The notes: a model not told the origin generated them from the letters alone. A DNA stretch of 64,000 nt from Zoogloeaceae bacterium (GCA_024235635.1 JACKMA010000001.1:496001-560000), one strand, 5' to 3'. Shown: positions 43,050 to 53,761, counted from the first letter of the stretch. Made by a program: numbers and translations.

Positions 43050-44333
43050 GTGAACGATTCGCCGCTCGTCGCCAGGATCGTGGCGCTGGCCGTCCTGCTG
43101 GTGCTCTCCGGCGCGTTTTCGATGGCCGAGACGGCGATGATGGCCGCCAATCGCTACCGCTTGCGCTCGCTCGCCGCGAACGGCTCGAAGGGGGCCGCAC
43201 TGGCGCTGGACCTGCTCGCCAAGACCGATCGCCTGCTCGGCGTCATCCTGCTGTTCAACAACCTGATCAATGCCGCTGCCGCGATGCTCGTCAGCGTGAT
43301 CACGATCGAACTGTTCGGCGAGGAGGAATGGGCGCTCGGCGTCGCGACGATGCTGGTGACCTTCTTGATCCTGGTGTTCTCGGAGATCACGCCGAAGGTC
43401 ATCGGCGCCAACCACGCCGACCGCCTTGCCAGCGTCGTCTCGTATGCGCTGACCTTTCTGCTGAAGGCAACCAGCTTCGTCGTCAGCTTCGTCAACATCT
43501 TCGTCTTCGGTCTGCTCAAGATGCTCGGCCTGAACCCGTCCGACGACAACGATCGTCACCGCCTCGCGCCCGAGGAACTGCGGGCGCTGGTGATCGAATC
43601 CGGTCAGTACATCCCACAGAAGCACCGCAGCATCCTTGTCAACCTGTTCGAACTCGAGGACATCTCGGTCGAGGACGTGATGACGCCGCGCAGTTCGATC
43701 GAGGGCATCGATCTGGCCGACACGATCGACGCCATCAAGCACCAGATCGCCACCAGCTATCACACGCGCCTGCCGGTATTCTCGGAGGAAATGGACGACA
43801 TCGTCGGCATCCTTCACCTGCGGCGCATGCTCGGCCGTGCGATGGGCGCCGACTTCGACAAGGACGACATCAAGGCGGTGCTGCAGGAGCCCTATTTCAT
43901 TCCCTCGAACACGCCGGTGTTCTCGCAGTTGCGCTTCTTTCAGGAAAACCGGCAGCGTCTCGGACTGGTCGTCGACGAATACGGCGAACTGCTCGGCCTG
44001 GTCACGCTGGAAGACATCATCGAGGAATTGATCGGCAAGTTCACAACGTCCACACCGGACTCCACCGATCGCGTCGGCTGGGACGCCGACGGCACCGTGC
44101 TGGTCGACGGCAGCCATGCGATCCGCGACCTCAATCGCAAATTGGGGCTCAATCTTCCCGTCGACGGGCCGAAAACTATCAACGGGTTGCTTATCGAGCA
44201 TCTGCAAGAGATTCCGGAGACCGGCCTGTCGGTCAAGATCGACGAGGTGCCGATCGAGGTCATCCAGACCCAGGATCGAATGGTCAGGACAGTCCGGATC
44301 TTTATGCCGAAAGCAACAAGTAACGAGAATTGA
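43050..44333 (+). CDS. CNNM/CorC-family membrane transporter (DUF21-CBS-CorC)
   Basis: A 427-residue protein: DUF21 membrane domain with about four helices (residues 1-185, LVLSGAFSMAETAMMAANRYRL, VFSEITPKVIGANHADRLAS), a CBS pair (~200-330, EDVMTPRSSIEGID and VFSQLRFFQENRQRLGLVVDE) and a C-terminal CorC/HlyC domain (~345-427). Relatives take part in Mg2+/Co2+ efflux. The GTG at 43050 is the first possible start after an in-frame stop at 43005-43007, but it has no ribosome binding site and sits against a hairpin. Confidence 0.9.
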   Translation: MNDSPLVARIVALAVLLVLSGAFSMAETAMMAANRYRLRSLAANGSKGAALALDLLAKTDRLLGVILLFNNLINAAAAMLVSVITIELFGEEEWALGVATMLVTFLILVFSEITPKVIGANHADRLASVVSYALTFLLKATSFVVSFVNIFVFGLLKMLGLNPSDDNDRHRLAPEELRALVIESGQYIPQKHRSILVNLFELEDISVEDVMTPRSSIEGIDLADTIDAIKHQIATSYHTRLPVFSEEMDDIVGILHLRRMLGRAMGADFDKDDIKAVLQEPYFIPSNTPVFSQLRFFQENRQRLGLVVDEYGELLGLVTLEDIIEELIGKFTTSTPDSTDRVGWDADGTVLVDGSHAIRDLNRKLGLNLPVDGPKTINGLLIEHLQEIPETGLSVKIDEVPIEVIQTQDRMVRTVRIFMPKATSNEN

Positions 44334-44410
44334 CGGCTGCGCGCGGAACCCGCCTTTACACCATGGGAGACGGCATGCACCATGCGCGCGCTCGATCAAC
44401 AAAGGACGAA

Positions 44411-46126
<1,716 letters not shown>

Positions 46127-46148
46127 ATTGAAGATAGAGGATCGATCG

Positions 46149-47381
46149 ATGGCAACCAGAAGTCGCACAGTTCGCCGGCCGGGTGCCCCTGCGGAACAGC
46201 TCTATGTCTGGGAGGGCAAGGACAAAAGCGGCAAGATGATTCGCGGCGAGTTGCGAGCAGCCGGCGAAAAGGTCGTGCAGGCCACGCTGCGTCGCCAGGG
46301 CATCCTCGTCACCAAGGTGCGCAAACAGAAACTGTCCCGTGGGCGCAAGATCACCGACAAGGACATCGCGCTGTTCACCCGTCAACTCGCGACGATGATG
46401 AAATCCGGCGTGCCACTGCTGCAGGCCTTCGACATCGGCATCAAGGGCTGCGGCAATCCGTCGCTCGGCCGGATGCTCAACGATATCCGCAATGACGTCG
46501 AGACCGGTGCCAGCCTGTCGCAGGCCTTCCGCAAGCACCCGGTCCATTTCGACGCGCTGTACTGCAACCTGGTCGCGGCAGGCGAACAGGCCGGTATCCT
46601 CGACTCGCTGCTCGATCGTCTGGCGGTCTACAAGGAAAAGATCCTTGCGATCAAGAGCAAGATCAAATCGGCCATGTTCTACCCGATCTCGGTGATCGTC
46701 GTCGCCGCGATCGTGGTCACCGTGATCATGTTGTTCGTGGTGCCCGAATTCAAGAAGGTGTTCAAGTCCTTCGGTGCCGATCTGCCGGCGCCGACGCTGG
46801 TGGTCATCGGCCTCTCGGACGCCTTCGTCGCCAACTGGTACATCATATTTGGCGTGCTGATCGCGGCGATATTCGCCATCAGCTTCGCCTACAAGCGTTC
46901 GCCTGCGATGCAGATCGCGCTCGACCGACTGCTGCTGCAGATCCCGGTGATCGGGGAGATCATCCGCAAGGCGACGATCGCGCGCTGGACCCGGACCCTG
47001 TCAACGATGTTCGCAGCCGGCGTGCCGCTGGTCGAAGCCCTCGATTCGGTCGGCGGTGCTTCGGGCAACTACGTCTATCTGACGGCGACCAAGCAGATCC
47101 AGTCCGAGGTCAGTACCGGCACCAGCCTGACGGTATCGATGCAGAACGTTAAGGTGTTTCCGACCATGTGCGTGCAGATGGTGTCGATCGGCGAGGAATC
47201 CGGCCAGCTCGACTCGATGTTGGGCAAGGTCGCCGATTTCTACGAGGCCGACGTCGACGACGCCGTCGCGGGTCTGTCGCAGCTGCTCGAACCGATGATC
47301 ATGGTTTTCCTCGGCACCATCATCGGCGGCCTCGTGGTGGCCATGTATCTGCCGATCTTCAAGTTGGGCCAGGTCGTCTAA
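46149..47381 (+). CDS. pilC: Type IV pilus inner-membrane platform protein PilC
   Basis: A 410-residue platform protein with two T2SSF repeats (about 70-195 and 275-400), each led by the pattern FTRQLATMMKSGVPLLQAFD / WTRTLSTMFAAGVPLVEALD, and three transmembrane helices. The ATG at 46149 has AGAGGA 7 nt upstream; a TTG at 46128 is less likely. It couples PilB motor action to pilin insertion. Confidence 0.95.
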   Translation: MATRSRTVRRPGAPAEQLYVWEGKDKSGKMIRGELRAAGEKVVQATLRRQGILVTKVRKQKLSRGRKITDKDIALFTRQLATMMKSGVPLLQAFDIGIKGCGNPSLGRMLNDIRNDVETGASLSQAFRKHPVHFDALYCNLVAAGEQAGILDSLLDRLAVYKEKILAIKSKIKSAMFYPISVIVVAAIVVTVIMLFVVPEFKKVFKSFGADLPAPTLVVIGLSDAFVANWYIIFGVLIAAIFAISFAYKRSPAMQIALDRLLLQIPVIGEIIRKATIARWTRTLSTMFAAGVPLVEALDSVGGASGNYVYLTATKQIQSEVSTGTSLTVSMQNVKVFPTMCVQMVSIGEESGQLDSMLGKVADFYEADVDDAVAGLSQLLEPMIMVFLGTIIGGLVVAMYLPIFKLGQVV

Positions 47382-47408
47382 GCATTTGCCCGGCGCCGGA
47401 GTTCGCCC

Positions 47409-48260
47409 GTGATACCGTATCTTCCCGACGGCCCGATGGCGCTCGCGACGGTGCTGCTGGTGGGCCTGTTCGTCGGCAGCTTCCTGAACGTCGTGATCCA
47501 CCGCCTGCCGCGGATGATGGAGCGCGAATGGAATGAGCAGGCCGCCGAACTGCGCGGCGAGTCGCTACCGCCCGGCGAGCGTTTCAACCTGGCGACGCCG
47601 CGCTCGCGCTGCCCCCATTGCGGCCACCAGATCTCCGCGCTCGAGAACATCCCGATCCTGAGCTTCCTGCTGCAACGCGGGCGATGCCGCCACTGCGGGG
47701 CCGGCATCGGGCTGCGCTATCCCTTCGTCGAGTTGCTCTCGGGCGCGCTCTGCGTGGGGGCGGCGCTTCACTTCGGATTGACCGAGGATCTGCTGTTCGC
47801 GATGGTCTTCATCTGGATCATGATCGCCCTGGCGTTCATCGACCTCGACACCCAGTTGCTGCCCGACAGCCTGACCCTGTCCTTGCTGTGGCTCGGTCTG
47901 CTGGCGAACCTCGGCGGCCGCTTCGCCTCCCTCGAGTCGGCGGTGATCGGCGCTGCTGCCGGCTACATGATCCTGTGGTCGGTGTTCTGGCTCTTCAAGA
48001 TCCTGACCGGCAAGGAAGGCATGGGTTACGGCGACTTCAAGCTGCTGGCGGCGATCGGCGCCTGGTTCGGCTGGCAGATGCTGCCGCTCACGATCATCCT
48101 GTCCTCGGCGGTCGGCGCGGCGGTCGGCATCGGCCTGATCGTATTCGCCCGCCATGGCCGGAACGTGCCGATCCCCTTCGGCCCCTATCTGGCCGCCGCC
48201 GGCCTGCTTGCGCTTTTCTTCGGAGACTGGATCACCGCGGCCTACCTCGCGACGCTTTAG
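47409..48260 (+). CDS. pilD: Prepilin peptidase / N-methyltransferase PilD
   Basis: A 283-residue, eight-helix membrane aspartyl protease that cleaves type IV prepilins and methylates the new N-terminus. Two CxxC pairs (CPHCGHQ, CRHCGAG) bind zinc in the cytoplasmic loop. The catalytic aspartates are in FIDLDTQLLPD and GMGYGDFKLLA. Start is a GTG. The frequent downstream genes coaE and zapD are absent; an intergenic region with two hairpins follows. Confidence 0.95.
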   Translation: MIPYLPDGPMALATVLLVGLFVGSFLNVVIHRLPRMMEREWNEQAAELRGESLPPGERFNLATPRSRCPHCGHQISALENIPILSFLLQRGRCRHCGAGIGLRYPFVELLSGALCVGAALHFGLTEDLLFAMVFIWIMIALAFIDLDTQLLPDSLTLSLLWLGLLANLGGRFASLESAVIGAAAGYMILWSVFWLFKILTGKEGMGYGDFKLLAAIGAWFGWQMLPLTIILSSAVGAAVGIGLIVFARHGRNVPIPFGPYLAAAGLLALFFGDWITAAYLATL

Positions 48261-48268
48261 CGATCAGC

Positions 48269-48380
48269 GCCCGCCGTCGAACGCGCGGCGGGCCGGTGCC
48301 GACGCGGCATTTCCGACGAGCGCGGCTTGAAGCACTCGCCGACCGACCCCAACTATCGGCAAAAGCACGTATCGTGCTTT
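48269..48380. repeat. Two hairpins in the pilD-fmdB gap
   Basis: GCCCGCCG-N9-CGGCGGGC (48269-48293) lies just after pilD and may end its transcript, though without a T-run. AAAGCACG-TAT-CGTGCTTT (48362-48380), a perfect 8-bp palindrome, lies 54 bp before the FmdB gene in its promoter region and could be an operator. Confidence 0.45.
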
Positions 48381-48433
48381 CGGACGATGTTGCGATGCGC
48401 TAGACTCACGCCCTTGATTTTGCGGAGGTAATC

Positions 48434-48712
48434 ATGCCGATCTACGAATATCGCTGTGACGCTTGCGGCTTCCAGAAGGACCACTTGCAGAAGATCAGCG
48501 ATGCCCATCTGGTGACCTGCCCGGAGTGCGGCACCGATGCCTACAAGCGCCAGCTCAGCGCCGCAGGCTTTCAGCTCAAGGGCACCGGCTGGTATGCCAC
48601 GGATTTCAAGGGTGGCAAGAGCGCCGATGCGAAATCCGGCAGCAGCGAATCCAAGCCCGCCGAATCGAAGCCGGCGGCAACGCCCTGCGGGGGCAATTGC
48701 GCCTGTCACTGA
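48434..48712 (+). CDS. FmdB-family zinc ribbon protein
   Basis: A 92-residue protein with the FmdB-type zinc ribbon (MPIYEYRCDACG ... LVTCPECGT, two CxxC pairs) and a Ser/Lys/Ala-rich tail ending CGGNCACH. GGAGG precedes the ATG by 7 nt. Proteins of this group are annotated as putative regulators, but no function is established. It begins the transcript FmdB-DUF502-aspS. Confidence 0.9.
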   Translation: MPIYEYRCDACGFQKDHLQKISDAHLVTCPECGTDAYKRQLSAAGFQLKGTGWYATDFKGGKSADAKSGSSESKPAESKPAATPCGGNCACH

Positions 48713-48719
48713 CCGCTGA

Positions 48720-49349
48720 ATGAAGAAGTACTTCATCACCGGGCTGCTGATCTGGATTCCGCTGGTCATCACGATGATGGTGATGGCCTGGATCGTCGGC
48801 ACCCTGGATCAGGTGTTGCTGCTGGTGCCGATGCGCTACCGGCCGGATACCGTCCTCGGCTTCCACGTGCCCGGCCTCGGCGTCGTGCTCGCGCTGACCA
48901 TCGTGCTGCTGACCGGTCTGGTCGGTGCCAACGTGCTGGGGCAGAAGATCGTCGAAGGCTGGGAATTGCTGCTGTCGCGCATTCCCGTCGTCAAATCGAT
49001 CTACTACAGTGTCAAGCAGGTATCCGACACGGTGTTCTCGAGCAGCGGCCAGGCGTTTCGCAAAGCCCTGCTGGTACAGTATCCACGCGAAGGCGCCTGG
49101 ACGATCGCGTTCCTGACCGGCAAGCCGGGCGGTGCGCCGGCGCGGCACCTCGACGGCGACTACATCAGCGTCTATGTGCCGACCACGCCGAACCCGACAT
49201 CCGGATTTTTCCTGATGTTGCCGCGACAGGACGTGATCGAACTTGAAATGAGCGTCGACGACGCGTTGAAATACATCATTTCGATGGGCGTGGTGGCACC
49301 CGGCAGCAAGGAACACCGACTCATCATCGAATCCTCCGCCTCCCGTTAA
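48720..49349 (+). CDS. DUF502 family membrane protein
   Basis: A 209-residue protein with two N-terminal transmembrane helices (YFITGLLIWIPLVITMMVMA; GVVLALTIVLLTGLVGANVLG) and a soluble C-terminal domain (SRIPVVKSIYYSVKQVSDTV, YPREGAWTIAFLTG, YVPTTPNPTSGFFLMLPR). These are DUF502 signatures; the family's function is unknown. Its place between FmdB and aspS is conserved in many betaproteobacteria. Confidence 0.9.
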   Translation: MKKYFITGLLIWIPLVITMMVMAWIVGTLDQVLLLVPMRYRPDTVLGFHVPGLGVVLALTIVLLTGLVGANVLGQKIVEGWELLLSRIPVVKSIYYSVKQVSDTVFSSSGQAFRKALLVQYPREGAWTIAFLTGKPGGAPARHLDGDYISVYVPTTPNPTSGFFLMLPRQDVIELEMSVDDALKYIISMGVVAPGSKEHRLIIESSASR

Positions 49350-49391
49350 ACCTACCGCGCCTCCGCAAGGCGGCGCTCCGGACCCCAGGCA

Positions 49392-51194
49392 ATGCGAACC
49401 AATTACTGCGGGCTGATCGACGCCCGATACCTCGACCAGACCATTACCATTTGCGGCTGGGTGCATCGCCGACGCGACCACGGCGGTGTGATCTTCATCG
49501 ACCTGCGCGATCGCGAAGGCCTCGTCCAGGTGGTCTGCGATCCCGACCGTCCGGCAATGTTCGGCATCGCCGAGTCGATCCGAAACGAGTTCGTGCTGCG
49601 CATCGAGGGTCGCGTGCGGCGGCGTCCGGAAGGCACCGAGAACGCCGGGCTCACCTCCGGCGAGATCGAGGTCCTGTGCCAAGAGATCGAGATCCTCAAC
49701 AGTTCGGCGACGCCGCCGTTCCAGCTCGACGACGAGAACCTGTCGGAGACTACCCGCCTGACGCACAGGGTCATCGATCTTCGCCGGCCGCAGATGCAGC
49801 GCAACCTGATGCTGCGTTACCGTACGGCGATGGCGTTTCGCCGCTTTCTCGACGAACACGGCTTCATCGACGTTGAAACCCCGATGTTGACCAAGAGCAC
49901 GCCCGAAGGCGCGCGCGATTATCTGGTGCCATCGCGGGTCCATCCCGGCCATTTCTTCGCCCTGCCCCAGTCGCCCCAGCTCTTCAAGCAGCTGCTGATG
50001 GTGGCCGGATACGATCGCTACTACCAGATCACCAAGTGCTTCCGCGACGAGGACCTGAGGGCCGATCGGCAACCGGAATTCACCCAGATCGATCTGGAGA
50101 CCTCCTTTCTCGACGAAGCCGCGATCACCGGCCTCGTCGAGCAGATGATCCGTCGCGTGTTCCACGAGGTGCTCGCCGTTGCACTGCCGGAGCCGTTCCC
50201 GCGGCTGACCTATGCCGAGGCGATGCGCCGCTTCGGTTCGGACAAGCCGGACCTGCGGGTCACCCTCGAACTGACGGAGATCACGGATGTCGTCCGCGAC
50301 GTCGCCTTCAAGGTCTTCGCCGGCCCCGCCAACGATCCGAACGGCCGCGTCGCGGCCCTGCGGATTCCGGGCGGCGCCAGCTTGACGCGCGGCGAGATCG
50401 ACGAATACACCCGCTTCGTCGGCATCTACGGTGCACGCGGGCTCGCCTACATCAAGGTCAATGACGCCAGCAAGCCAAACGAGGAAGGCCTGCAGTCGCC
50501 GATCGTCAAGAACCTGCACGAGGCCGCACTGACCGAGATCATCGCGCGCACGGGCGCCGTCAGCGGCGACCTGATCTTCTTCGGCGCCGACAAGGCAGGC
50601 GTCGTGAACGACGCGCTCGGCGCCCTGCGCAGCCGCATCGGCCACGACAAGGGCTTCCTCAACGGCGACCACTGGGCACCGGTATGGGTGGTGGACTTCC
50701 CGATGTTCGAGTACGACGACGAAGACAAGCGCTGGGTTGCCTGCCACCATCCGTTCACGAGCCCGAAGGACGAGCATCTCGAGCGGCTCACGACGGACCC
50801 GGGCGCCTGTCTGGCGAAGGCCTACGATCTGGCATTGAACGGCTGGGAGATCGGCGGCGGCTCGGTCCGTATCCACCGCGCCGACGTGCAGGAGTCGGTA
50901 TTCGCCGCGCTCGGAATCGGTGAAGAGGAAGCCGAAGCCAAATTCGGCTTCCTGCTCGATGCACTGCGCTACGGGGCACCACCCCACGGCGGCCTCGCCT
51001 TCGGCCTCGACCGCATCGTCACGCTGATGACCGGCGCCGAATCGATCCGCGACGTCATCGCCTTCCCCAAGACCCAGCGCGCCCAGTGCCTGCTGACCGA
51101 TGCGCCGTCCGGCGTCGACGAGCGCCAGTTGCGGGATCTGCACATTCGCCTGCGCCAGAAGACCGCAACCGAAGTCCAGGTCGACAAGAGCTGA
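49392..51194 (+). CDS. aspS: Aspartate-tRNA ligase
   Basis: A 600-residue class IIb synthetase: N-terminal OB-fold anticodon domain, catalytic core with FRDEDLRADRQPEFTQID (motif 2), the bacterial GAD insertion (~residues 280-420) and motif 3 GGLAFGLDRIVTLM. In the anticodon domain the sequence RRRDHGGVIF has His where E. coli has Leu (RRDLGSLIF), a residue linked to relaxed (tRNA-Asp/Asn) recognition, so the enzyme may be non-discriminating. A strong terminator follows. Confidence 0.96.
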   Translation: MRTNYCGLIDARYLDQTITICGWVHRRRDHGGVIFIDLRDREGLVQVVCDPDRPAMFGIAESIRNEFVLRIEGRVRRRPEGTENAGLTSGEIEVLCQEIEILNSSATPPFQLDDENLSETTRLTHRVIDLRRPQMQRNLMLRYRTAMAFRRFLDEHGFIDVETPMLTKSTPEGARDYLVPSRVHPGHFFALPQSPQLFKQLLMVAGYDRYYQITKCFRDEDLRADRQPEFTQIDLETSFLDEAAITGLVEQMIRRVFHEVLAVALPEPFPRLTYAEAMRRFGSDKPDLRVTLELTEITDVVRDVAFKVFAGPANDPNGRVAALRIPGGASLTRGEIDEYTRFVGIYGARGLAYIKVNDASKPNEEGLQSPIVKNLHEAALTEIIARTGAVSGDLIFFGADKAGVVNDALGALRSRIGHDKGFLNGDHWAPVWVVDFPMFEYDDEDKRWVACHHPFTSPKDEHLERLTTDPGACLAKAYDLALNGWEIGGGSVRIHRADVQESVFAALGIGEEEAEAKFGFLLDALRYGAPPHGGLAFGLDRIVTLMTGAESIRDVIAFPKTQRAQCLLTDAPSGVDERQLRDLHIRLRQKTATEVQVDKS

Positions 51195-51235
51195 GGCCGG
51201 ATCCGGCCGCCGGGCAGGGCCGGCGGTTCAAGAAA

Positions 51236-51279
51236 GGTCGCGCCGCGCCGATGTTGTCGGCAGCGCGACCTCTTTTTTT
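51236..51279 (+). terminator. Intrinsic terminator after aspS
   Basis: GGTCGCGC (51236-51243) pairs with GCGCGACC (51263-51270), with an inner stem GCCGA-TGTTG-TCGGC, and TCTTTTTTT follows. It ends only 14 nt before the next gene's ATG, so that gene's promoter must lie within or upstream of the hairpin. Confidence 0.85.
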
Positions 51280-51293
51280 GGCTCTCCCGGAAC

Positions 51294-52922
51294 ATGGCCA
51301 CCCGTCCAGAACAGATCTCGATCCTGATCGTCGAGGCCCAGGCCGGCATGCGTTCGCAATTGCGGAACATGCTGGCGATATCGGGCATGAGCAAGGTCCA
51401 GTTCGCGGTCTCGGCCGGGGTCGCCGTACGCAAGCTGCGCGAGAGCCGGTTCGACATCGTGCTGTGTGAATACCACCTCGGTGAGGGCCAGGACGGCCAG
51501 CATCTGCTCGAGGACCTTCGCCATCACGCGATCATCCCGCTGTCGACCCTGTTCATCATGGTCACCGGCGAGCGCCAGTACGAGCGCGTCGTCGGTGCCG
51601 CCGAACTGGCGCCCAACGACTACCTGCTGAAGCCCTTCGCCGCCGACGCCTTGTACGACCGACTGGCCCGCGCGCTGACCAAGCGAGATGCCTTCCTGCC
51701 GACCTATCGACTGATGGAACTCGGCGACATCCCGTCGGCGATCTTGAGTTGCCGCAAGGGCGCGGAGCGCCATCCCCCGTGGCGCATCGACTTCATGCGC
51801 CTGCAGGCCGAACTTCACGTGGCCACCGGCCAGGCCGAGCAGGCCCAGGAACTCTACAAGCAGATCCTCGAGTTGCGGGCCGTACCGTGGGCTCGGCTCG
51901 GGCTCGCCAAGACCCTGTACATGCTCAAGAGGTACGGCGAGGCCGAAACCCAGCTCGAGTCGCTGGTGGCCGAGAGCGAACTGTTCATCGACGCCTACGA
52001 CTGGCTGGCGCGCACCCGCGAAGCCGCCGGCAAGCTCGACGAGGCGCGCAAGATCCTGGATTCGGCCGCGTCGGTGTCACCGAACCGCATCAACCGTACC
52101 CGGCGCCTCGGACAGCTCTCGATGGAACTCGGCGACGTGGCAACGGCGCAGACTCACTTCTCGGAAGTCGTCCGCAAGGGCAAGTACTCGGATTTCCGAG
52201 ACCCGGAAGACCACGTCAGCCTGATTTCGGCCCAACTGGAACTCGGCGACACTGATCAGGCCCAGGCCAGCGTTCGCGACCTCGAGCGCAGCATGGCCGG
52301 TCTGCCCAAGACACGACTGTGCACCGCGCTGTCGTCGGCCATGGTCGACACCCGCGCCGGCAATCACGACAAGGCGCGCGAGACGCTCGATCAGTTGATG
52401 GCCGGACGCCCGGAACTCGGCGGTTTTTCGCAGAATATCAAGCGCCAGTTGGCCAAGACCTGCTTTGCCCACGGCATGGACCAGCACGGTTCCGACGTCG
52501 TGCTCGACATCATGCGGACCTCCGGCGATTCCCGCACGCTCGACGCGACCCGCAAGATGCTCGCGGACAGCGGCCGCGCCGATCTGGCCGACCGACTCGA
52601 GACGCGCGTGCGCGAGGAAGTCCGGGACCTGGTGTCGGCCGGGGCGGCCAAGGCCCAGCAGGGCGACTTCGACGGCGCGGTGGAGGAAATGCTCAGCGCA
52701 GTGCGAAAGATGCCCGGCAATCCGCACGTGTTGTTCAACGCCGCGCTGGCACTGCTGCGCCACATCGAAAATCGTGGCTTCAACGAAGAATATGCCGACC
52801 GCGCACGAAAGCTGATCGATCAGGTCCGAACCCAGGATCCGGCCAACGCCAAGCTGCCGGCATTGCTCGACTACATGCACGGTCTCTATCGCAAGTACGG
52901 CGTCCGGCCCGCGCAGGCCTGA
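51294..52922 (+). CDS. Response-regulator-like protein: degenerate receiver plus TPR repeats
   Basis: A 542-residue cytosolic protein. Residues ~8-130 form a receiver domain, but the acidic pair is E14-A15 (ILIVEAQAG) and the phosphorylated aspartate is replaced by E59 (VLCEYHLGEGQDG); the conserved lysine is kept (YLLKPF). The rest is helical with TPR-like repeats (AEQAQELYKQILELRAVPWA, YGEAETQLESLVAES, LDEARKILDSAASVSP and a C-terminal pair). Glutamate may mimic the phosphorylated state. It is probably a scaffold; no output domain is present. Confidence 0.85.
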   Translation: MATRPEQISILIVEAQAGMRSQLRNMLAISGMSKVQFAVSAGVAVRKLRESRFDIVLCEYHLGEGQDGQHLLEDLRHHAIIPLSTLFIMVTGERQYERVVGAAELAPNDYLLKPFAADALYDRLARALTKRDAFLPTYRLMELGDIPSAILSCRKGAERHPPWRIDFMRLQAELHVATGQAEQAQELYKQILELRAVPWARLGLAKTLYMLKRYGEAETQLESLVAESELFIDAYDWLARTREAAGKLDEARKILDSAASVSPNRINRTRRLGQLSMELGDVATAQTHFSEVVRKGKYSDFRDPEDHVSLISAQLELGDTDQAQASVRDLERSMAGLPKTRLCTALSSAMVDTRAGNHDKARETLDQLMAGRPELGGFSQNIKRQLAKTCFAHGMDQHGSDVVLDIMRTSGDSRTLDATRKMLADSGRADLADRLETRVREEVRDLVSAGAAKAQQGDFDGAVEEMLSAVRKMPGNPHVLFNAALALLRHIENRGFNEEYADRARKLIDQVRTQDPANAKLPALLDYMHGLYRKYGVRPAQA

Positions 52923-52955
52923 TAGACTTCGGGCTCGATCGCCCGACCGCGAGCC

Positions 52956-53354
52956 ATGCCCGGATTGCTGCGACATCTGCTGCTGGTCTGCGCGGCTGCA
53001 CTGGCTTCGGCCGGCTGCAGCCCCGAAACCGTACCGCCGCCACCGACCGATTCCGCGGCGAAGGCACATCTCCTCCGTGGCGCACCGGATCTGCCGGCGG
53101 AGGCGCTGCAGACGCTGGCCCTGATCCACCGTGGCGGGCCTTTCCCGTACCGCAAGGACGGGAGCGTCTTCCAGAATCGCGAGCGGCGGCTGCCCCAGCG
53201 CCCTCGCGGCTACTATCGGGAATACACGGTGCCGACACCGGGCGCCCGTGATCGCGGCGCACGGCGCATCGTCAGTGGCGGCCACCCGCCGGAGATCTTC
53301 TACTACACGCCGGATCACTACCGCAGTTTCCGGCGCATCGAGCCTCGACCATGA
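52956..53354 (+). CDS. Secreted guanyl-specific ribonuclease (barnase/RNase Sa family)
   Basis: A 132-residue protein with an N-terminal signal peptide and possible lipidation cysteine C21 (ASAGCSPE; the lipobox is not canonical). The mature part is the microbial RNase fold: LALIHRGGPFPYRKDGSVFQ, then YYREYTVPTPG, RGARRIVSGG and YYTPDHYRSFRR. The catalytic residues are in place: E89 base, R103/R104, H121 acid. It overlaps the barstar gene by four bases, so enzyme and inhibitor are made together. Confidence 0.88.
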   Translation: MPGLLRHLLLVCAAALASAGCSPETVPPPPTDSAAKAHLLRGAPDLPAEALQTLALIHRGGPFPYRKDGSVFQNRERRLPQRPRGYYREYTVPTPGARDRGARRIVSGGHPPEIFYYTPDHYRSFRRIEPRP

Positions 53355-53761
53355 GCCTGCATTCAGACGACCGTGACGCATGTGACCGCGAGCCGCGAAC
53401 AGTCGGGCCGGGCGAACTCGCGGCCCTGGAGGATGCTGCGGCCGACAACGGGCATCGCGTCGTGCGGCTTGACCTGGCGGATTGTCCGAACAAGCAGGCG
53501 CTGCTCGCGCGCGCATCGGTGGCATTCGCTTTCCCGGACTGGTTCGGACAAAACTGGGATGCGCTGTCGGACTCACTGCGCGACCTGTCCTGGCTCGACG
53601 CGCCGGGCTACCTGGTGGTGATCTCGTCGCCCGAGGCCTTCGCCGCGACCCAGCCCGACAGCTGGCGGACATTGTGCGAGGTGCTGTCGGAAGTCGAGCG
53701 GGATCGCGAGGCCGATGGCGTGCCGTGGTGCAACGTGCGAATCGCGGCATCGCCGCCGTGA
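53351..53761 (+). CDS. Barstar family ribonuclease inhibitor
   Basis: A 136-residue cytosolic protein. FAFPDWFGQNWDALSDSLRD is the barstar signature; the Asp and Glu-rich helix binds the ribonuclease active site. It is translationally coupled to the upstream secreted ribonuclease and to the downstream nudB (GTGA overlap). It would protect the cell from enzyme that folds before export. Confidence 0.9.
   Translation: MSLHSDDRDACDREPRTVGPGELAALEDAAADNGHRVVRLDLADCPNKQALLARASVAFAFPDWFGQNWDALSDSLRDLSWLDAPGYLVVISSPEAFAATQPDSWRTLCEVLSEVERDREADGVPWCNVRIAASPP

Noticed and set aside
48606..51143. An 845-codon minus-strand frame opposite DUF502 and aspS
   Set aside because: Antisense of aspS; no ribosome binding site, no family resemblance.
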